DNA of 64,000 bases from assembly GCF_020497125.1 (NCBI RefSeq), contig NC_059080.1:51649563-51713562 (forward strand), written 5' to 3'. The translations under genes and the position numbers were made by a program. Shown piece by piece: positions 10,031 to 21,650 of this stretch. Every line of letters starts with the position of its first letter. Position 1 is the stretch's first letter. Under the pieces are notes generated by a model. It was not told the origin of the DNA and made no database searches. It saw only the letters and a list, made by a program, of their open reading frames with translations. This DNA is from Mauremys mutica (Eukaryota; Chordata; Testudines; Geoemydidae).

Positions 10031-12276
10031 GATGCAATGGCTAGAATCATGTTTGTCACTAGAATGTGACAAATCTAACTGTCCTGACCGGGCGTGGGGA
10101 GGTCAACAGTCAGATGGCAGCTCACAAACCATTATTTAGGCTTTAAAACCAAAATGGGGCCAATCATGATTCTGGGGGTCTGGCTTATGATTTTTGAATG
10201 TTTCGGGTTGGCAAAGCTGCAGATGGTACAAGTGCCTCAGACAGTCCCTCGCTCGCTCTAGGCAGTGCGATATGTCCAAAGGAACTACATGAATAGAATG
10301 GTAAGATTGCGAAGTCAAGCACTGAAAAGTTCGGAAATGCCTGTGCACTCTTAATTCGGCTTCCTTGTGCGTCTGCATTGTGATAGCGTCTTTAATTACA
10401 TGAACACATGCTGTTTTCTCCACCGGACTCCTGCCTCAGTCAATACACAATACAGACAGCATGCTCTGAATGAGCAGCTCTTCAACATTTCTTTTTATCC
10501 TCAGCATTCAATGTGTAACCCCATGCCTTATATACTGCACACCTTCACAACGCTTCACTGAATACAGAGTTATTAATTTCCTCCTGGGCCTTTCTGTGCT
10601 GCTCTAATCATGGTATCTTAGCTTCTTATGAACATTAATGAATCTACTTTCCAACACCCCTGTGAGAGAGGAGATGTATTTTATTCCCCTTTGTACACAT
10701 GGAGGACTGAGGCACGGAGAGATTAAGGTTAAAAGTATCCCCTAATTTTGGGTGCCCAATTTGAAATGCCTAGAACCTGATTTAACATTAAATAGCACTT
10801 CCTACATTCAAAGCAAAACTCCTATGGACTTCAGGTGCAGCCCTGAGTGTGAAGCCATTCTGTGTATTGGCACCTATATGTCTCAAACAGTATCCAGAAC
10901 ACGAACACCCAGTGACCACCTGTGAGACTGTTGCTGTCTTGCCCAGCATGATGTACACCCAGGACAAACCACCAATGTTGTGTCAGAGGCAGAGAGAGAA
11001 GCCATATCTCCTGTGTGGCATTTAACTGCCTGAACCACGAGGCCCTCCTTTCTCTTCCCTGCCTCTTACACCTGGTTTCTGAACATCTTGCATCTGACCT
11101 GTAACTCTAAAACCTTTTTAAGACGTGGCTGAAGCCGGCCTAATATGCAGCTCAACCAGCCATGTGAATGGAGCACTGGTGGCAATGAATGGCTTGGCCA
11201 CTGAAAACAGCATTTGGACCATTTCATCTATGAGTAGCTGGTGAAAATCTAGCCTAGTTTGGGAGTGGCTGAGGCTTGGTAACTGAAAGGTATTTAGTGA
11301 CCTATGTCAAATGACTTGGTGGTTTCTGTCCAGTTCCTAGGGGACACAGACCTTTGGCCAACTGGTATTAATTAGCCACCAGCCTATCAGTCTCTGCAAT
11401 GATGCCCCTGACTGAATGGAAGCTGTCAACCCAACACTTTTCCAGAGTACTAAGTTAGCTACCAATGTGTAAGGCAGGGCAGATGCTCCAAATCAGAAAG
11501 CATTCCAGAGGGCTCATACTGTACCCAGGGCTGTGCAAGGCTGCCAGTGGGAGGAACCCCAGGACGGGCAAGATGTATCGAAGCTGTGGCTACTCATTCA
11601 GGTATGGACATTGACTGAATACGCGCTCACGTAACCAGAAGCTTTACAAGTTGCAGCCTATGCATTAAGCAGGAATCCATATATGGTCTTAAATGAGGCA
11701 GACACGCAGCATGGAAAATTTCAGTGCCATCAGTTAAAGTCTGGCAAAGTTATAATCAACAGAAAACAGGGTCTTATAATGGGAAGTGTCAGACAACCTT
11801 ATTGTGAGCGGGAAGACAGGCCCCATGCCACAAGAGGGTAGTTAATGAGGGCCTGTGGCTCTAAATGGCCCCAATCTGCTGATGTCGGGTGTGGAGGTTA
11901 AAAGGAGAAGGCCTAGCTTAGTTTGTGGCTGCACAGGAAGAGGAGCAGAGCTCTGCTTCTCCCTTGGCGAGGGAAGCCTGGTTTCAGGCAAGAGTCTGAG
12001 ACTGGATTGCCTGGATGAGTGTCAGAATGCATGGTACGAGCAGGCCCAGAGAAATGGACCCAAAGCTGCATGAAGACAAGCCTGAGTAGAAGGACGGGGT
12101 GCTACCAAGGTCTCCTTGGATGACCCTGGTTTTGAGTTTGTAGCATGCCTTTGCCTTTGGACTTTAACCCCCTAGATGGGGCAGGACTCAAGCAAGCCTT
12201 AGTTGGAGGGCTAAAGCACCGCAACACTGGATGCTGTGAAAGGCAGCACCTGACCATGGGAGACCTTGTGACTGTG
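10031..12276. other. No recognised gene; one MIR-like scrap
   Basis: Mostly unrecognised, moderately AT-rich DNA. At 10645-10735 a short MIR/L2-like block occurs (ACACCCCTGTGAGAGAGGAG, then GGACTGAGGCACGGAGAG). No open frame longer than about 100 codons with coding character. Confidence 0.5.
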
Positions 12277-12281
12277 ACTAG

Positions 12282-13502
12282 TGTGACAGGTTCGGTCACA
12301 GACACCTCTTTGGGACTGTCACCTGATGTGCTGAGATTACCTCTGAGCCTGTTTTCTTTGCAAGTTTGGGCCTCCAGAACCCTGCCTTGTTGAGCCAGAC
12401 GCGTCTGTCTGCTCCAACACAGACCCAGGGTCTGAACCATGTGCCCCAAAGGCTGCAGACTTAACTGAAAACATCTTAAGAAGTGCTCCTGTCTCCAGCA
12501 CCCAGATACCCAAGTCCCAATGGAATCCAAACCCCAAATAAATCCGTTTTACTCTGTATAAAGCTTATGCAGGGTAAACTCATAAATTGTACGCCCTCTA
12601 TAACTCTGATAGAGAGATATGCTGTTTGCTCCCCCCAAGTATTAATTACTTACTCTGGGTTAATTAATAAGCAAAAGTGATTTTATTAAATATAAAAAGT
12701 AGGATTTAAGTGGTTCCAATTAATAAAAGACAGAACAAAGTAAGTTACCAAGCAAAGTAAAACAAAACACGCAAATCTAAGCCTAATACAGTAGGAACTG
12801 AATACAGGTGAATCTCACCCTCAGAGATGTCCCAATAAGCTTGTTTCACAGACTGGACTCCTTCCTAGTCTGGTTCCAGCAATCACTCACACCCCTGTAG
12901 TTACCGTTCTTTGTGCCAGTTTCTTTCAGGCATCTCTTGGGGGGTGGAGAGGCCATCTCTTGAGCCAGCTGAAGACAAAATGGAGGGGTTTCCAGGGCCT
13001 TTTATATTCTTTCTCTTGTGAGCAGAAACCCCTTTGTTCTCCTGTGCAAAATCACAGCAACAAGATGGAGTTTGTAGCCACCTGGGCAAGTCACATGTCC
13101 ATGAATGATTCAGCTTTTTGCAGGCCGATACCATTTTTTACATATTAGTTTGACCATTCCCAGGAAAGCTCAGATGTGGATTGGCATCTCCCAAAGTCCA
13201 TTGTCAGTTAAGTGTTTCTTGATTGAGCACTTACTGAGAATAGTCCTTTCTCAAGAAGCTGACCAAATACTTCACTGAGGCTACTTAGAATCAAACACAT
13301 TGAGATACAAGTACAGAGGCAATATTCATAACTTCAAATACAAAAATGATACACACATACAGACAGCATAGTCATAACCAGCAAACTACAACCTTTCCAT
13401 AGACACCTCACTTGACCGCCTCTGCACAAGACCTGGTGCAACCATAGGACCCTGATTGCAACAATGATCTATATGGTCACAGTTCATGTCAATAATATGA
13501 CA
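12282..13502 (-). mobile_element. Solo LTR, 1,221 bp, perfect 5-bp TSD
   Basis: Terminal TGTGACAGG at the left and ATATGACA at the right (TGT...ACA ends), flanked by ACTAG on both sides (12277-12281 and 13503-13507). On the minus strand a TATA-type box TATAAAAGG lies at 12999-13007 and a polyadenylation signal at about 12682-12687, in the order expected of an LTR. No internal retroviral sequence is attached, so it is a recombined solo LTR. A relative in the opposite orientation is at 15067-16274 and a third at 56351-57524. A 5-bp duplication is compatible with Gypsy or ERV-L-type integrases; class not decided. Confidence 0.8.
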
Positions 13503-13507
13503 ACTAG

Positions 13508-14060
13508 TGCTATGTTGGGCCACAAGGGGGCACCACAGAGGTGGTACTCATTAATAGGTAGTGCTCCGAGCCCTGCCAATGATATGGCATGTAAGCACAC
13601 CTCAGTCTAGCCTTTCCAAGAAAGGGGCTGAGGGGACTGCACCATGGCACTACTGCGGCGCGTAAATGTTCACATTCCAAACTAGCCTGCCCTTTGTGCT
13701 TTGATGGGCCTGTGTCACTCAGAGGCATTTCTACCATTTTGTTTGTGCTGTTACTTCACTGCAGCGATAGGCCATTTGTGAGGTCAAAGCCTGCTTCCCC
13801 TCGGCCATGAAGCGCTTTCCTGTGAGCAGCGCATTCTGCTTTCCAGCCATGTCTCATGCGAAGACCCAATCTGTGGGTGCTCGCAGGAGAGGAGAGGAAC
13901 ATACCGCACTACTGTACTTACAGTAATATTTTTAGACATGCCTTTTATTTTTAGCTACAAGCAAGAAAACCATCCACACCTGGTAATGAAAACTAGACAT
14001 TGTCCTCCCACCTGCCCAACCCACCCTTTTGTCTGTTTCTTCCGCCTGATGCATCTTCTC
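13508..14060. other. No recognised feature
   Basis: Unrecognised mixed-composition DNA. No coding or repeat signal that I can support. Confidence 0.4.
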
Positions 14061-14074
14061 AGAATCCTTGATTT

Positions 14075-14185
14075 TGAGCTCTTGGGAGCAGGGAATTGCC
14101 TGTGCAGCACCCACCTCCTAGCACAACTGGACCCTGATCTTTGACTGGGGCCTCATAAAGCTACTATAATACAAATAATTAATAT
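14075..14185 (+). repeat. SINE/LINE tail fragment (MIR-like)
   Basis: Shows GAGCTCTTGGGAGCAGGGA, a CAGCACCCACCTCCTAGCAC block, GGGGCCTCATAAAGCTACTA and ATACAAATAATTAATA. This is the same tail order as at 16280-16500, 33840-33930 and 41590-41700. Confidence 0.5.
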
Positions 14186-14367
14186 AGAGAGATATACCTA
14201 TCTCATAGAGCTGGAAGGGACCCTGAAAGGTCATTGAGTCCAGCCTCCTCCTTCACTAACAGGACCAAATACTGATTTTGCCCCAGATCCCTAAATGGCC
14301 CCCTTAAGCATTGAACTCATAACCCTAGGTTTAATAGGCAAGTGCTCAAACCACTGAGCTATCCCTC
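14186..14367 (-). mobile_element. tRNA-derived SINE (CryI-like), degenerate
   Basis: Reading the minus strand gives GAGGGATAGCTCAGTGGTTT (box A region), then a box-B-like AGGGTTATGAGTTCAATG. A shared body and a tail GAACTGGAAGGGACC-like follow, which resembles CR1 3' sequence. Turtle CryI SINEs have a tRNA head and CR1-derived tail. The TAG and A-rich context at the left end is where reverse transcription would start. Confidence 0.7.
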
Positions 14368-14779
14368 ATAATAAATTAGGATGAAATCAAGCCCTTCCCT
14401 CCATGACAAAATGTCTTGGGTAATTTACTCATAGCATTACCACGACCCACCCTGACACAAATACCTACCCAGTCAGTTCCTTCTGTTCCTGAATAATCTC
14501 ATCCTACTTATGCGGGCATTGCTGTCAACTCTGGCGTGAAATAGAACATTCTATTCTGAGAGAGACTGTGAGAGGCTAAAAAACTAACCCTCCTGCCCCC
14601 GATCAAACGAAGGGCTCATTTCCTTGCAGAGTCTAAGAACAGCTGCCTAGTCTCCGGACAGAGCATTGTCAGTGTCAGAACCGTCCTGGCATTTCTCTGC
14701 AACACTGTCATCAAAGCTGCTGGCAAGAGGGCACTCCCATTAGATAAGAGGCACCTGTACAGATAGCCATGACAAGCAG

Positions 14780-15000
14780 CAATTATTGCACTGACAGAAT
14801 AAAAATTGTGAGCTGTTTTGCAAATATTTGTGAAGCAGCAAAAGTAGGCGTAATTACACATAAAAATGTATCTCCTTTATAGACTTTTAATTATCTACTC
14901 AGGTGAACCATAATTTGAGGAGAAAAGCTTTAAATATATTTTTCTTTAATAAAAAAAATGGAATTGGTAGACCAGGATTGTAATGCAATTAAGTGAAGAG
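14780..15000. other. AT-rich segment, possible conserved non-coding element
   Basis: Not repetitive within the window. It holds homeodomain-like cores (TAATTA at 14852, TTTTAATTATC at 14885) and TTTGCAAATA. Regulatory function is only a guess from composition. Confidence 0.2.
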
Positions 15001-15066
15001 GCAATGCATCTGGATTGCTGAGTTATTGCACAAGGGAGCATCAAATCCCTGGTGTGCTGATCTCAG

Positions 15067-16274
15067 TGTGACAGTGCGCCCCATAAGGCTTTATGGAAAT
15101 ATGCTTATGAATGTATATATATGACAGAACTGGAATATGTTTTATGCTACATATGGCATGTAACATATCTCTGTAGAGGTTATGATCTACTGAATATATT
15201 CATCCTATTTGTATGCATGTGTCACTGTTGTATTTGAAGTTATGAATATTGGCTGTGTACTTGCTTGATTTCTAAGTAGCCTTAGTACAGCATTTGCTCA
15301 GCTTCTTGAGAAAGGAATGTGCACATTAAGTGCCCAATCAAGAAACACTTAAAGGACAATAAATCTTGGAAGGCTCCAATCCACATAAGAAGTCTACCTG
15401 AGGACATTCAGGGTAGTATGTAAACAATGGCTGCTGCCTGTAAAAACTGAGTCATGCATGGACATGTGACTTGCCCATGTGACTCCAAAACTCCATCTTG
15501 GAGCTGGACTTTGCATAGGAAAGAGGAGGGGGTTTCCACCTACAAGAGAAAGTCTATTTAAACCCCTGGGAGACCCCTCCATTTGGTCTTCAGCTGGCTC
15601 AAGAGATGGCCTCTCCACCCCCAAGGATGTCTAAAAGAAACTGGAACAAAGGTCAGTAAATACAGGGGGTGTGAGTGATTGCTGAACTAAGATTAGAAGG
15701 AGACTAGTCTGTAAAAGGAAGCTTACTGGAATACCACTCAGGGTGAGGTTTTGTCTGTATTCAGTTTTCTTACTGTATTAGACTTAGACTTGCGTGTTTT
15801 ATTTTATTGTATTTTATTTTACTTGGTAATTCACCTTGTTCTGCCTGTTACTACTTGGAACCACTTAAATCCTACTTTCTATATTTAATAAAATAACTGT
15901 TTACTTATTAATTAACCCAGAGTATGTACAACTGTGCATATCTCTGTATCAGTGTTATAGAGGGCGAACAATTTATGAGTTTACTCTGTATAAGTTTTAT
16001 ACAGGGAAAAACGGATGTATTTGGGGTTTGGACCCGACTGGGAGTTGGGCATCTGAGTGATAAACACAGGAACACTTCTTAAGTTGCTTTCAGTTAAGTC
16101 TTCAGCTTTGGGGCATGTGGTTCAGACCCTGGGTCTGTGTCGGAGCAGACTGGCATGTCTGTCTCAACAAGAGAGGTGCTGGAGTCCCAAGCTAGCAGGG
16201 AAAGCAGGGGCAGAAGTAGTCTTGGCACATCAGTTAGCAGCCCCAAGGGGGTTTCTGTGATCGAACCCATCACA
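15067..16274 (+). mobile_element. Solo LTR, 1,208 bp, 5-bp TSD with one mismatch
   Basis: Starts TGTGACAGTG and ends ACCCATCACA, flanked by CTCAG (15062-15066) and CCCAG (16275-16279). A TATTTAAA box lies at 15555-15562 and AATAAA at 15887-15892. Long stretches match the reverse complement of the solo LTR at 12282-13502 (for example the GGGTTAATTAATAAG-type region and the CCTCTCCACCCCC region). The insertion appears to have split a MIR-like SINE whose parts lie on either side (about 15010-15066 and 16280-16500). Confidence 0.8.
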
Positions 16275-16279
16275 CCCAG

Positions 16280-16500
16280 CTTTGCCACTTAACAGCCATA
16301 TGCTCTTGGGCGAGTCACTTCATCGCTTTGTACCTCCGTTTCCCCTCCCATTCTTTAGCTGTCTTGTCTAACTAGTCTGTAAAGTCCTTGGGATAGGGAC
16401 TGCTTCTTACTGGGTGTACAGCCCTAGCACAGTGAGACCTTGACTGTGACTGGAGCCTCTAGGTACTGCTGTTATACCAATAAATAATAATAAATAGCTC
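16280..16500 (+). repeat. MIR-like SINE 3' part
   Basis: Contains CTTTGCCACTTAACAGCC, GGGCGAGTCACTTCATC, a CTCCGTTTCCCC block and a tail ending TACCAATAAATAATAATAAA. This fits the conserved CORE-SINE/MIR-like order, head to the left of the solo LTR. Confidence 0.55.
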
Positions 16501-16559
16501 TGTTAACAATAAATATTAGCTCTGCTGGATTAATGTAGTAGATATGACATGGTGACAAT

Positions 16560-17376
16560 CATGTTTTCACTTTTTGCTGTTGTTTTGGTCTCTACATCCA
16601 TGACATATTCTTAGAGGTGATTTGGGTGTAGACAGAACCTCCATAGAATCTGGCCTTGCAAGTGACAAGTGTGAATAAGGGGAAATGTTGTTTATTTGGC
16701 AGGGATATTCTCAGAACACCTCAGTTCAAAGCCACATGCCCATGGTATTCAGAGGTGGAACAATCTAAGTAATGCACAGACAAGAGGAAAAGTCCATTAG
16801 AAATGAGGGAGAGGCCAAACAGCTTCTCCCACAAACTATTGGCATATTTTTGTCTGCGAGAGACGGTGGGCACTGCAGCCTATGATGTAGATGGTTTGCA
16901 ATATCTCATGTGACTGAATAGTCCAATCCGAGATTTGCATGATCTTTGGCAGTTAATGCATTTTATGTATCTTGGTTGGGAGCCACTTGCTTCCTACGGG
17001 CTCTTTTCTCTCCAAGCTGTAGGAGCCAGCTTCTGTCACGGACTTTGATGGAGATGATGGCGCCACTTGTTATGATCACTTGCCAAGGTTTCCGATTGGT
17101 CAGGATCAATTCCAAATTCCTTCATATTACGCTTGCATGTGTGTTTATAGTGAAGCTTGGGATGTCCTGTTGTTCTTGTCGTCCCTCCCCCCCCCCGTAT
17201 AGCATGTCCTTGGGTATGCATCTGTCTTCCAAGTTATTTAGATGGTCCAGTCTTTGCTTGAGCAGGACTGTCACACTTGGTAAATTTGCCCTTTGAAGAA
17301 CCTCTGTGTTGGTAACTTTATTTTGCCATTTGGTGTTGAATATGCAGCGTAAACAACATAGGTGGAAACTGCTTAA
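16560..17376 (-). pseudogene. LINE ORF2 C-terminus with C2H2 finger (left half of split LINE)
   Basis: On the minus strand this segment continues the LINE protein that begins near 25620. It reads SSFHLCC.RCIFNTKWQNKV (frame from 17375 down), VTNTEVLQRANLPSV, then PKLHYKHTCKRNMKEFGID, ASDHNKWRHHLHQ and finally a C-terminal zinc finger C-x2-C-x12-H-x4-C (CINCQ...SRIGLFSH...C) at 16898-16960. The finger is the end of ORF2 in this LINE family; sequence left of about 16890 is 3' UTR and the exact end is not visible. The text joins that at 23288 once the 17385-23287 insertion is removed. Stops and small indels make it non-functional. Confidence 0.75.
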
Positions 17377-17384
17377 CTTTTTCT

Positions 17385-17533
17385 CAGGGCCGCCCAGAGG
17401 ATTCAGGGGGTCTGGGGCAAAGCAATTTTGGGGGCCCCTTCCATAAAAAAAGTTGCAATACTCTAGAATACTGTATTCTCATGGGGGCCCCTGTGGGGCC
17501 CTGGGAAAATTGCCCCATTCCCCACCCCCCGGG
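17385..17533. mobile_element. Short palindromic hAT-type MITE copy
   Basis: Begins CAGGGCCGCCCAGAGG and ends CCCCGGGCGGCCCTG. Internal TGGGGCAAAGCAATTTTGGG and GGGAAAATTGCCCCA are inverted relatives. Its right end is not followed by the left target sequence (next bases GGAAAAAT), so this unit alone does not explain the target duplication. Its left end doubles as the left end of the larger insertion. Confidence 0.6.
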
Positions 17534-18299
17534 CGGCCCTGGGAAAAATAAACATTTAAAAATCTTCCATATCTCAGCACAAACCCAGTTTTGAGAAAAT
17601 TTCTTTTCAAGTCACCTTTACAAGGTATCACTGGTTCTCAGCATCAGCTACTGCTAAAAGGCACTAAAGGTCATTAAAAGGGTTGGACAAATATTTTCCG
17701 TCAAAACTTTTCTTGGATCGAAAACTAGGGGTTTTGAAAAAGCAGAAAAAATCACGGACAATGTCTGCTTTCCTTCAAAATTTGTTGTGGTTTTTTTAAT
17801 TGAAAAGCTGAAATGTCTGCCAAAACCTGAACATGATTTGGGGTTTCAGAAGTGTGTGGCCAAATACCGTATTGTCCCGAGTATAGGCCGCACTTTTTCC
17901 CCCTAATGTAAGTCTTTAAACTACAGGTGCGGCCTACAATCGGGATGTTGCAAAAAATGGGGGGGTTGCCAGAGCAGCAAAGCAGGGAAAAAAAATAAAA
18001 AACACAGCGCAGCTAGAGCGGGGGGAGGGGAGGACGACAAAAAACGGCGCGGCTGAAACTGCAAAGCGGGGGGGAAAAACAACAACAAAAAATCTCCCTG
18101 CTCCAAGCGCTCCCTGCTGCGGCCCCAGCTCACCTCAGCTCTGCCTCCACCTCCTGCCATGAATGCTCCTCCCTGCTTCTCCTCCCGCCCTGCTTCCCGC
18201 GAATCAGCTGTTCGCGCGGGAAGCCTGGGAGGGCTGAGAAGCAAGCAGGCTTCCTGCTCAGGCCCAGGAAGACGACGCTGAGGTAGGGGTAGAGGGAAC

Positions 18300-19570
18300 G
18301 AGGAGGGCCGTGCGCCCCGGCCGGTCCCTGGCCGCGGCCCTCCCCGGCCCCGCGTCCCCGGCCACCCGGCTCCAGCCGCGACCCTCCCTGGCCTCGCGTC
18401 CCCGGCCGCGACCCTCCCCGGCCACCTGGCTCCGGCTGCGACCCTCCCCGGCCCCGCGTCCCCGACCCTCCCCGGCCCCGCGACCCTCCCCGGCCCCGCG
18501 TCCCCAGCCGCGACCCTCCCTGACCGCCCAGCCCCGGCCGTGACCCTCCCCGACCGCCCGGCCCCGCAGCCCCGACCGCCCGGCTCCGGCCGCGTCCCTC
18601 CCAGGCCACCCGGCCACCCCCGGCCCCGCGTGCCCGACCACCCGGCTCTGGCCGCAACCGGCCCCGCGTCCCCGACCCTCCCCGGCCCCGCGACCCTCCC
18701 CGGCCCCGCGTCCCTGGCCGTGACCCTCCCTGACCGCCCGGCCCCGGCCGTGACCCTCTCTGTCCCTGGCCACCCGGCCACGGCCCTCCCCGGCCCCGCG
18801 TCTCCGGCCGCTACCCTCCCCGACCGCCCGGCCCCGCAGCCCCGACCGCCCGGCTCCGGCCGCGACCCTCCCCGGCCACCCGGCCACCCCTGGCCCCGCG
18901 TGCCCGACCACCCGGCTCCGGCCGCGACCGGCCCCGGGTCCCCGGCCCTCCCCGGCCCCGTGTCCCCGGCCGCTACCCTCCCCGACCGCCCGGCCCCGCG
19001 GCCCTGACGCCCGGCTCCGGCCGCGACTCTCCCCGACCACCCGGCCCCGCGACCCTGACGCCCGGCTCCGGCCGCGACCCTCCCCGACCGCCCGGCCCCG
19101 CGGCCCTGACGCCCGGCTCCGGCCGCGACCCTCCCCGACCACCCGGCCCCGCGACCCTGACGCCCGGCTCCAGCCGCGACCCTCCCCGGCCACCCGGCCC
19201 CGCGGCCCCGACCACCCGGCCACCCCCGGCCCTGCAGCCCCGACCACCCGGCCCGGCGGCCCTCCCTGGCCGCTCGGCTCTGGCCGCGGCCCAGCTCTGG
19301 TAGTGCGGGTCACGACCCCACCTACCCGGATGCCTGGCTCCGGACACGGCCCTCCAGCCTGGCCTGGCCCCGTGGCTTCAGCCGCCCGGCTCCTGCTGTT
19401 TTGCCACACGGCCGGGCTCCAGCTCCGGCTGCGTGGCTCTGGCCGCAGCCCTCCCCGGCTCCGGCTGCCCGGCTCCCGCCACATCCTCTGGCTCCGGCCA
19501 CGCGACTCCTGCCCCGACCCCGGCCCTGGCCCTGGCCCCGGCCCCGCGTCCCCGCATCCCCGGGCTCCCG
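18300..19570 (+). repeat. GC-rich minisatellite with higher-order structure
   Basis: About 1.27 kb built from variants of GGCCGCGACCCTCCCCGGCC and CACCCGGCCCCGCG. At 19008-19210 there are four clean 51-bp units starting GACGCCCGGCTCCGG. A larger duplication of about 273 bp relates 18543-18690 to 18816-18960. Because 51 and 273 are multiples of three, no stop is introduced and open frames run to 477 codons on the minus strand (18258-19691). These encode only Gly/Arg/Pro/Ala-rich repeats and are not supported as genes. Confidence 0.85.
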
Positions 19571-19584
19571 GCTCTAGCCGCGTC

Positions 19585-19990
19585 CAGGCAGCGTGGTAAG
19601 GGGGCAGGGAGGGGGTGTTGGAGAGAGGGCAGGGGAGTTCGGGAGTTGGGGGGGTCAGAGGGCAAGGAAAAGGGGGATTGAATAGGGGCAAGGGTCCTGG
19701 TGGGGCAGTCAGAAAGGATCAGGTGTTGGATGGGGTGGTGGGAGGCAGTCAGGGACAAGGATTCCAGGGGCAGTCCGGACAGAGAGAAGGGGTGGTTGGA
19801 TGGGGCAGGGGTCCTGGGGGGCCATGTTTGGAATGAGAGGAGGGGTTGGATGGGGCGGTGGGGGGCAGTCAGGGTACAGGGAACAGGGGTGGATGGGGTA
19901 GGGGGTCCCTGGGGTGGGGGGGTGTCAAGGAATGCGGGGAGTTGGATGGGGCAGGAGTCCCGGGTGGGTGGGCCATGACTCCTCCTGGGG
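19585..19990 (+). repeat. G-rich minisatellite
   Basis: Irregular units of about 60 bp around GGTTGGATGGGGC(A/G)GNGG and GGCAGTCAGGGACA. The reverse complement of similar text (CCCCATCCAACCCCC, TGTCCCCTGACTGTCCC) occurs at 22820-22935, near the right end of the enclosing hAT-bounded block. Confidence 0.7.
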
Positions 19991-20155
19991 TGAGGAGGGA
20001 ACCTGTTGTTATGATTTTGGCAGCTCATCACTGGGGATGAAGAAAACAGTGGGAGTGATGTAGAAAGCATTGGAAGTAGTGATGAAAACCTGAGCAGATA
20101 CCGGTATTGATGGAGAGACAGGCAGTGAAAGTGACTAAAATGTCTCAGAGGGATG

Positions 20156-20498
20156 CAGGGGCGGTTCTACGAATTCCGCCGCCCCAAGCAGAGTGGCGTG
20201 CTGCGCCGCTCGCGCTGCCGGGCGCCGGTCCCGCACCTCCGCGGGACCTTCCGCAGACGTGCCGCTGGTCCCGCGCCTACGGTGGAGCTTCCGCAGTCAT
20301 GCCTGCGGGAGGTCCACACGAGCCGCGGGACCAGCGCACCCGCCGCAGTCATGCCTGCGGGAGGTCCAGTCGTCCCGCGGCTCCATTGGACCTCCCGCAG
20401 GCATGACTGCGGAAGGTCCGCCGGACCCGCCTGCCACCTCCAGTTAAAATTCCGCCCCACGCGCGCACTTGGCGCGCTGGGGTCTGGAGCCGGCCCTG
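20156..20498. mobile_element. hAT-type MITE, 343 bp, perfect 8-bp TSD
   Basis: Ends CAGGGGCGGTTCTA and, read inward from the right, CAGGGCCGGCTCCA. GAGGGATG occurs on both sides (20148-20155, 20499-20506). The interior carries repeated GGACCTCCCGCAGGCATG-type motifs in both orientations. The same family is at 59275-59634. The element is nested in the TA-flanked transposon and so younger than it. Confidence 0.85.
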
Positions 20499-20974
20499 GA
20501 GGGATGACTTAAGAACATTTGCTAATGTTGTTGATTGTTGTGCAGGGGAGAGGGTGAGAACTGTTCCCATCAGTCTCCTTGTTGTCCATTCCTTTTCCCT
20601 TCTTTATTTACAGTATAACTACAAAATAGTTTTCAATATTTCTGAGTATATAACATATGCCGTCAAAAGCAGGATTACCAAAAGTGTTAAAAGTGTTAAA
20701 AATACTGGTACATGTCTTCCTATTCATTAAATAAAATACTGTTTTACTGTTCTACTAATGTGTATATTTTCTTTAAGTTAACAAAAGTTAGAAATTTAAT
20801 TTTTTTAAAATAGCACCAAACTTGAAGGGTGTGGCTTATAATCAGGAGCGGCCTATACTCGGAACAATACGGTATTTGCTGCTTGCTGTGTTTGATTGTT
20901 TAAAGAAACAATAAAAAAAATCTGCTTAAAAAAAATCCAAAACTTTTCAATTTGAATGGAGTTAGATGGCTTGC

Positions 20975-21650
20975 CTCCTTGATCTTCTCCGGCAAAAGCA
21001 CACACAACAACAGACAGACAGACTTTCCTCCCTCCCTCCCAGATTTGAAAGTATCTTGTCTCCTTATTGGTCCTGTTGGTCAGGTGTCAGCTAGGTTATG
21101 TGAGCTTCTTAACCCTTTACAGGTAAAAGAGGAATTAACCCTTAACTGTATGTTTATGACACACTCTAAAAGCTTATCAGATGTCACCGCTCAATCGGAT
21201 GGGGGCCCTAGTAACCCAAAGTCCTTCCAGCCCTTCTGGAAGGGTTGCCTCTTTGGTCAGAAGGACTTGTCTGCTTGCTGAATCAAAAGAAGGCCGAGTC
21301 AGTTTAAATGCAAACTTTTTATGCCAAACATCCTTTCTTAGTTCGTTGGTCTCTGGAAAACCTAGTTTGAACCAGTTTATGCAAGCATCCCCAGGCATGG
21401 TACCTCTCTGGAGGTCTTTACAACCTGAGTGATTCACCTTAAATCACCATCCACTGCTTTTAGTTCCTGGAGGAGCTGTGGTATCATTTCCCGTCACTCT
21501 CCTCCACTGCCTGATGTTGCATTCAGTCCCTGGCCCACAGTGATACATAAACCATTCATAAGCTTAATACAGTATGTATCCCCAGAGATACTGCACAAGT
21601 ATCTCGCAACATATGTCATAACAACCTAGTATGATATTAGTCTCTTTTGT
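20975..21650 (-). mobile_element. LTR-like fragment (tentative)
   Basis: Composition and the CCCTTTACAGGTAAAAGAGG and GATACATAAACCATTCATAA blocks resemble turtle LTR repeats I have seen described, but no termini or target duplication could be found. Listed so the interval is not left blank; function and class unknown. Confidence 0.25.

Larger units (their letters stand above)
17867..20872. mobile_element. TA-flanked DNA transposon (Tc1/mariner-pogo type suspected), 3.0 kb
   Basis: Inverted ends of at least 26 bases. The left begins CCGTATTGTCCCGAGTATAG and the right, read inward, CCGTATTGTTCCGAGTATAG; both continue into GGCCGC. TA lies on each side (17865-17866, 20873-20874). A TA target and this terminal sequence suggest a Tc1/mariner-superfamily (pogo/Tigger-like) element, but only a short acidic coding relic (about 20029-20110, VESIGSSDEN) is visible. 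That is not enough to name a transposase. Most of the interior is GC minisatellite (18300-19560) and a G-rich minisatellite (19580-19985), plus a nested hAT MITE. Confidence 0.6.

Noticed and set aside
14340..14370. tRNA gene suggested by box A and box B sequences
   Set aside because: Boxes belong to SINE heads (here and at 29741 and 55841); the cloverleaf is not maintained and CR1-like tails follow.
19008..19210. Regular repeats considered as a CRISPR array
   Set aside because: Units are contiguous tandem copies without unique spacers, in a eukaryotic genome.
18258..19691. 477-codon minus-strand frame and other long frames in the GC block
   Set aside because: Encodes only low-complexity Gly/Arg/Pro/Ala repeats produced by a minisatellite whose unit length is a multiple of three. 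Long frames exist on both strands, with no domain.
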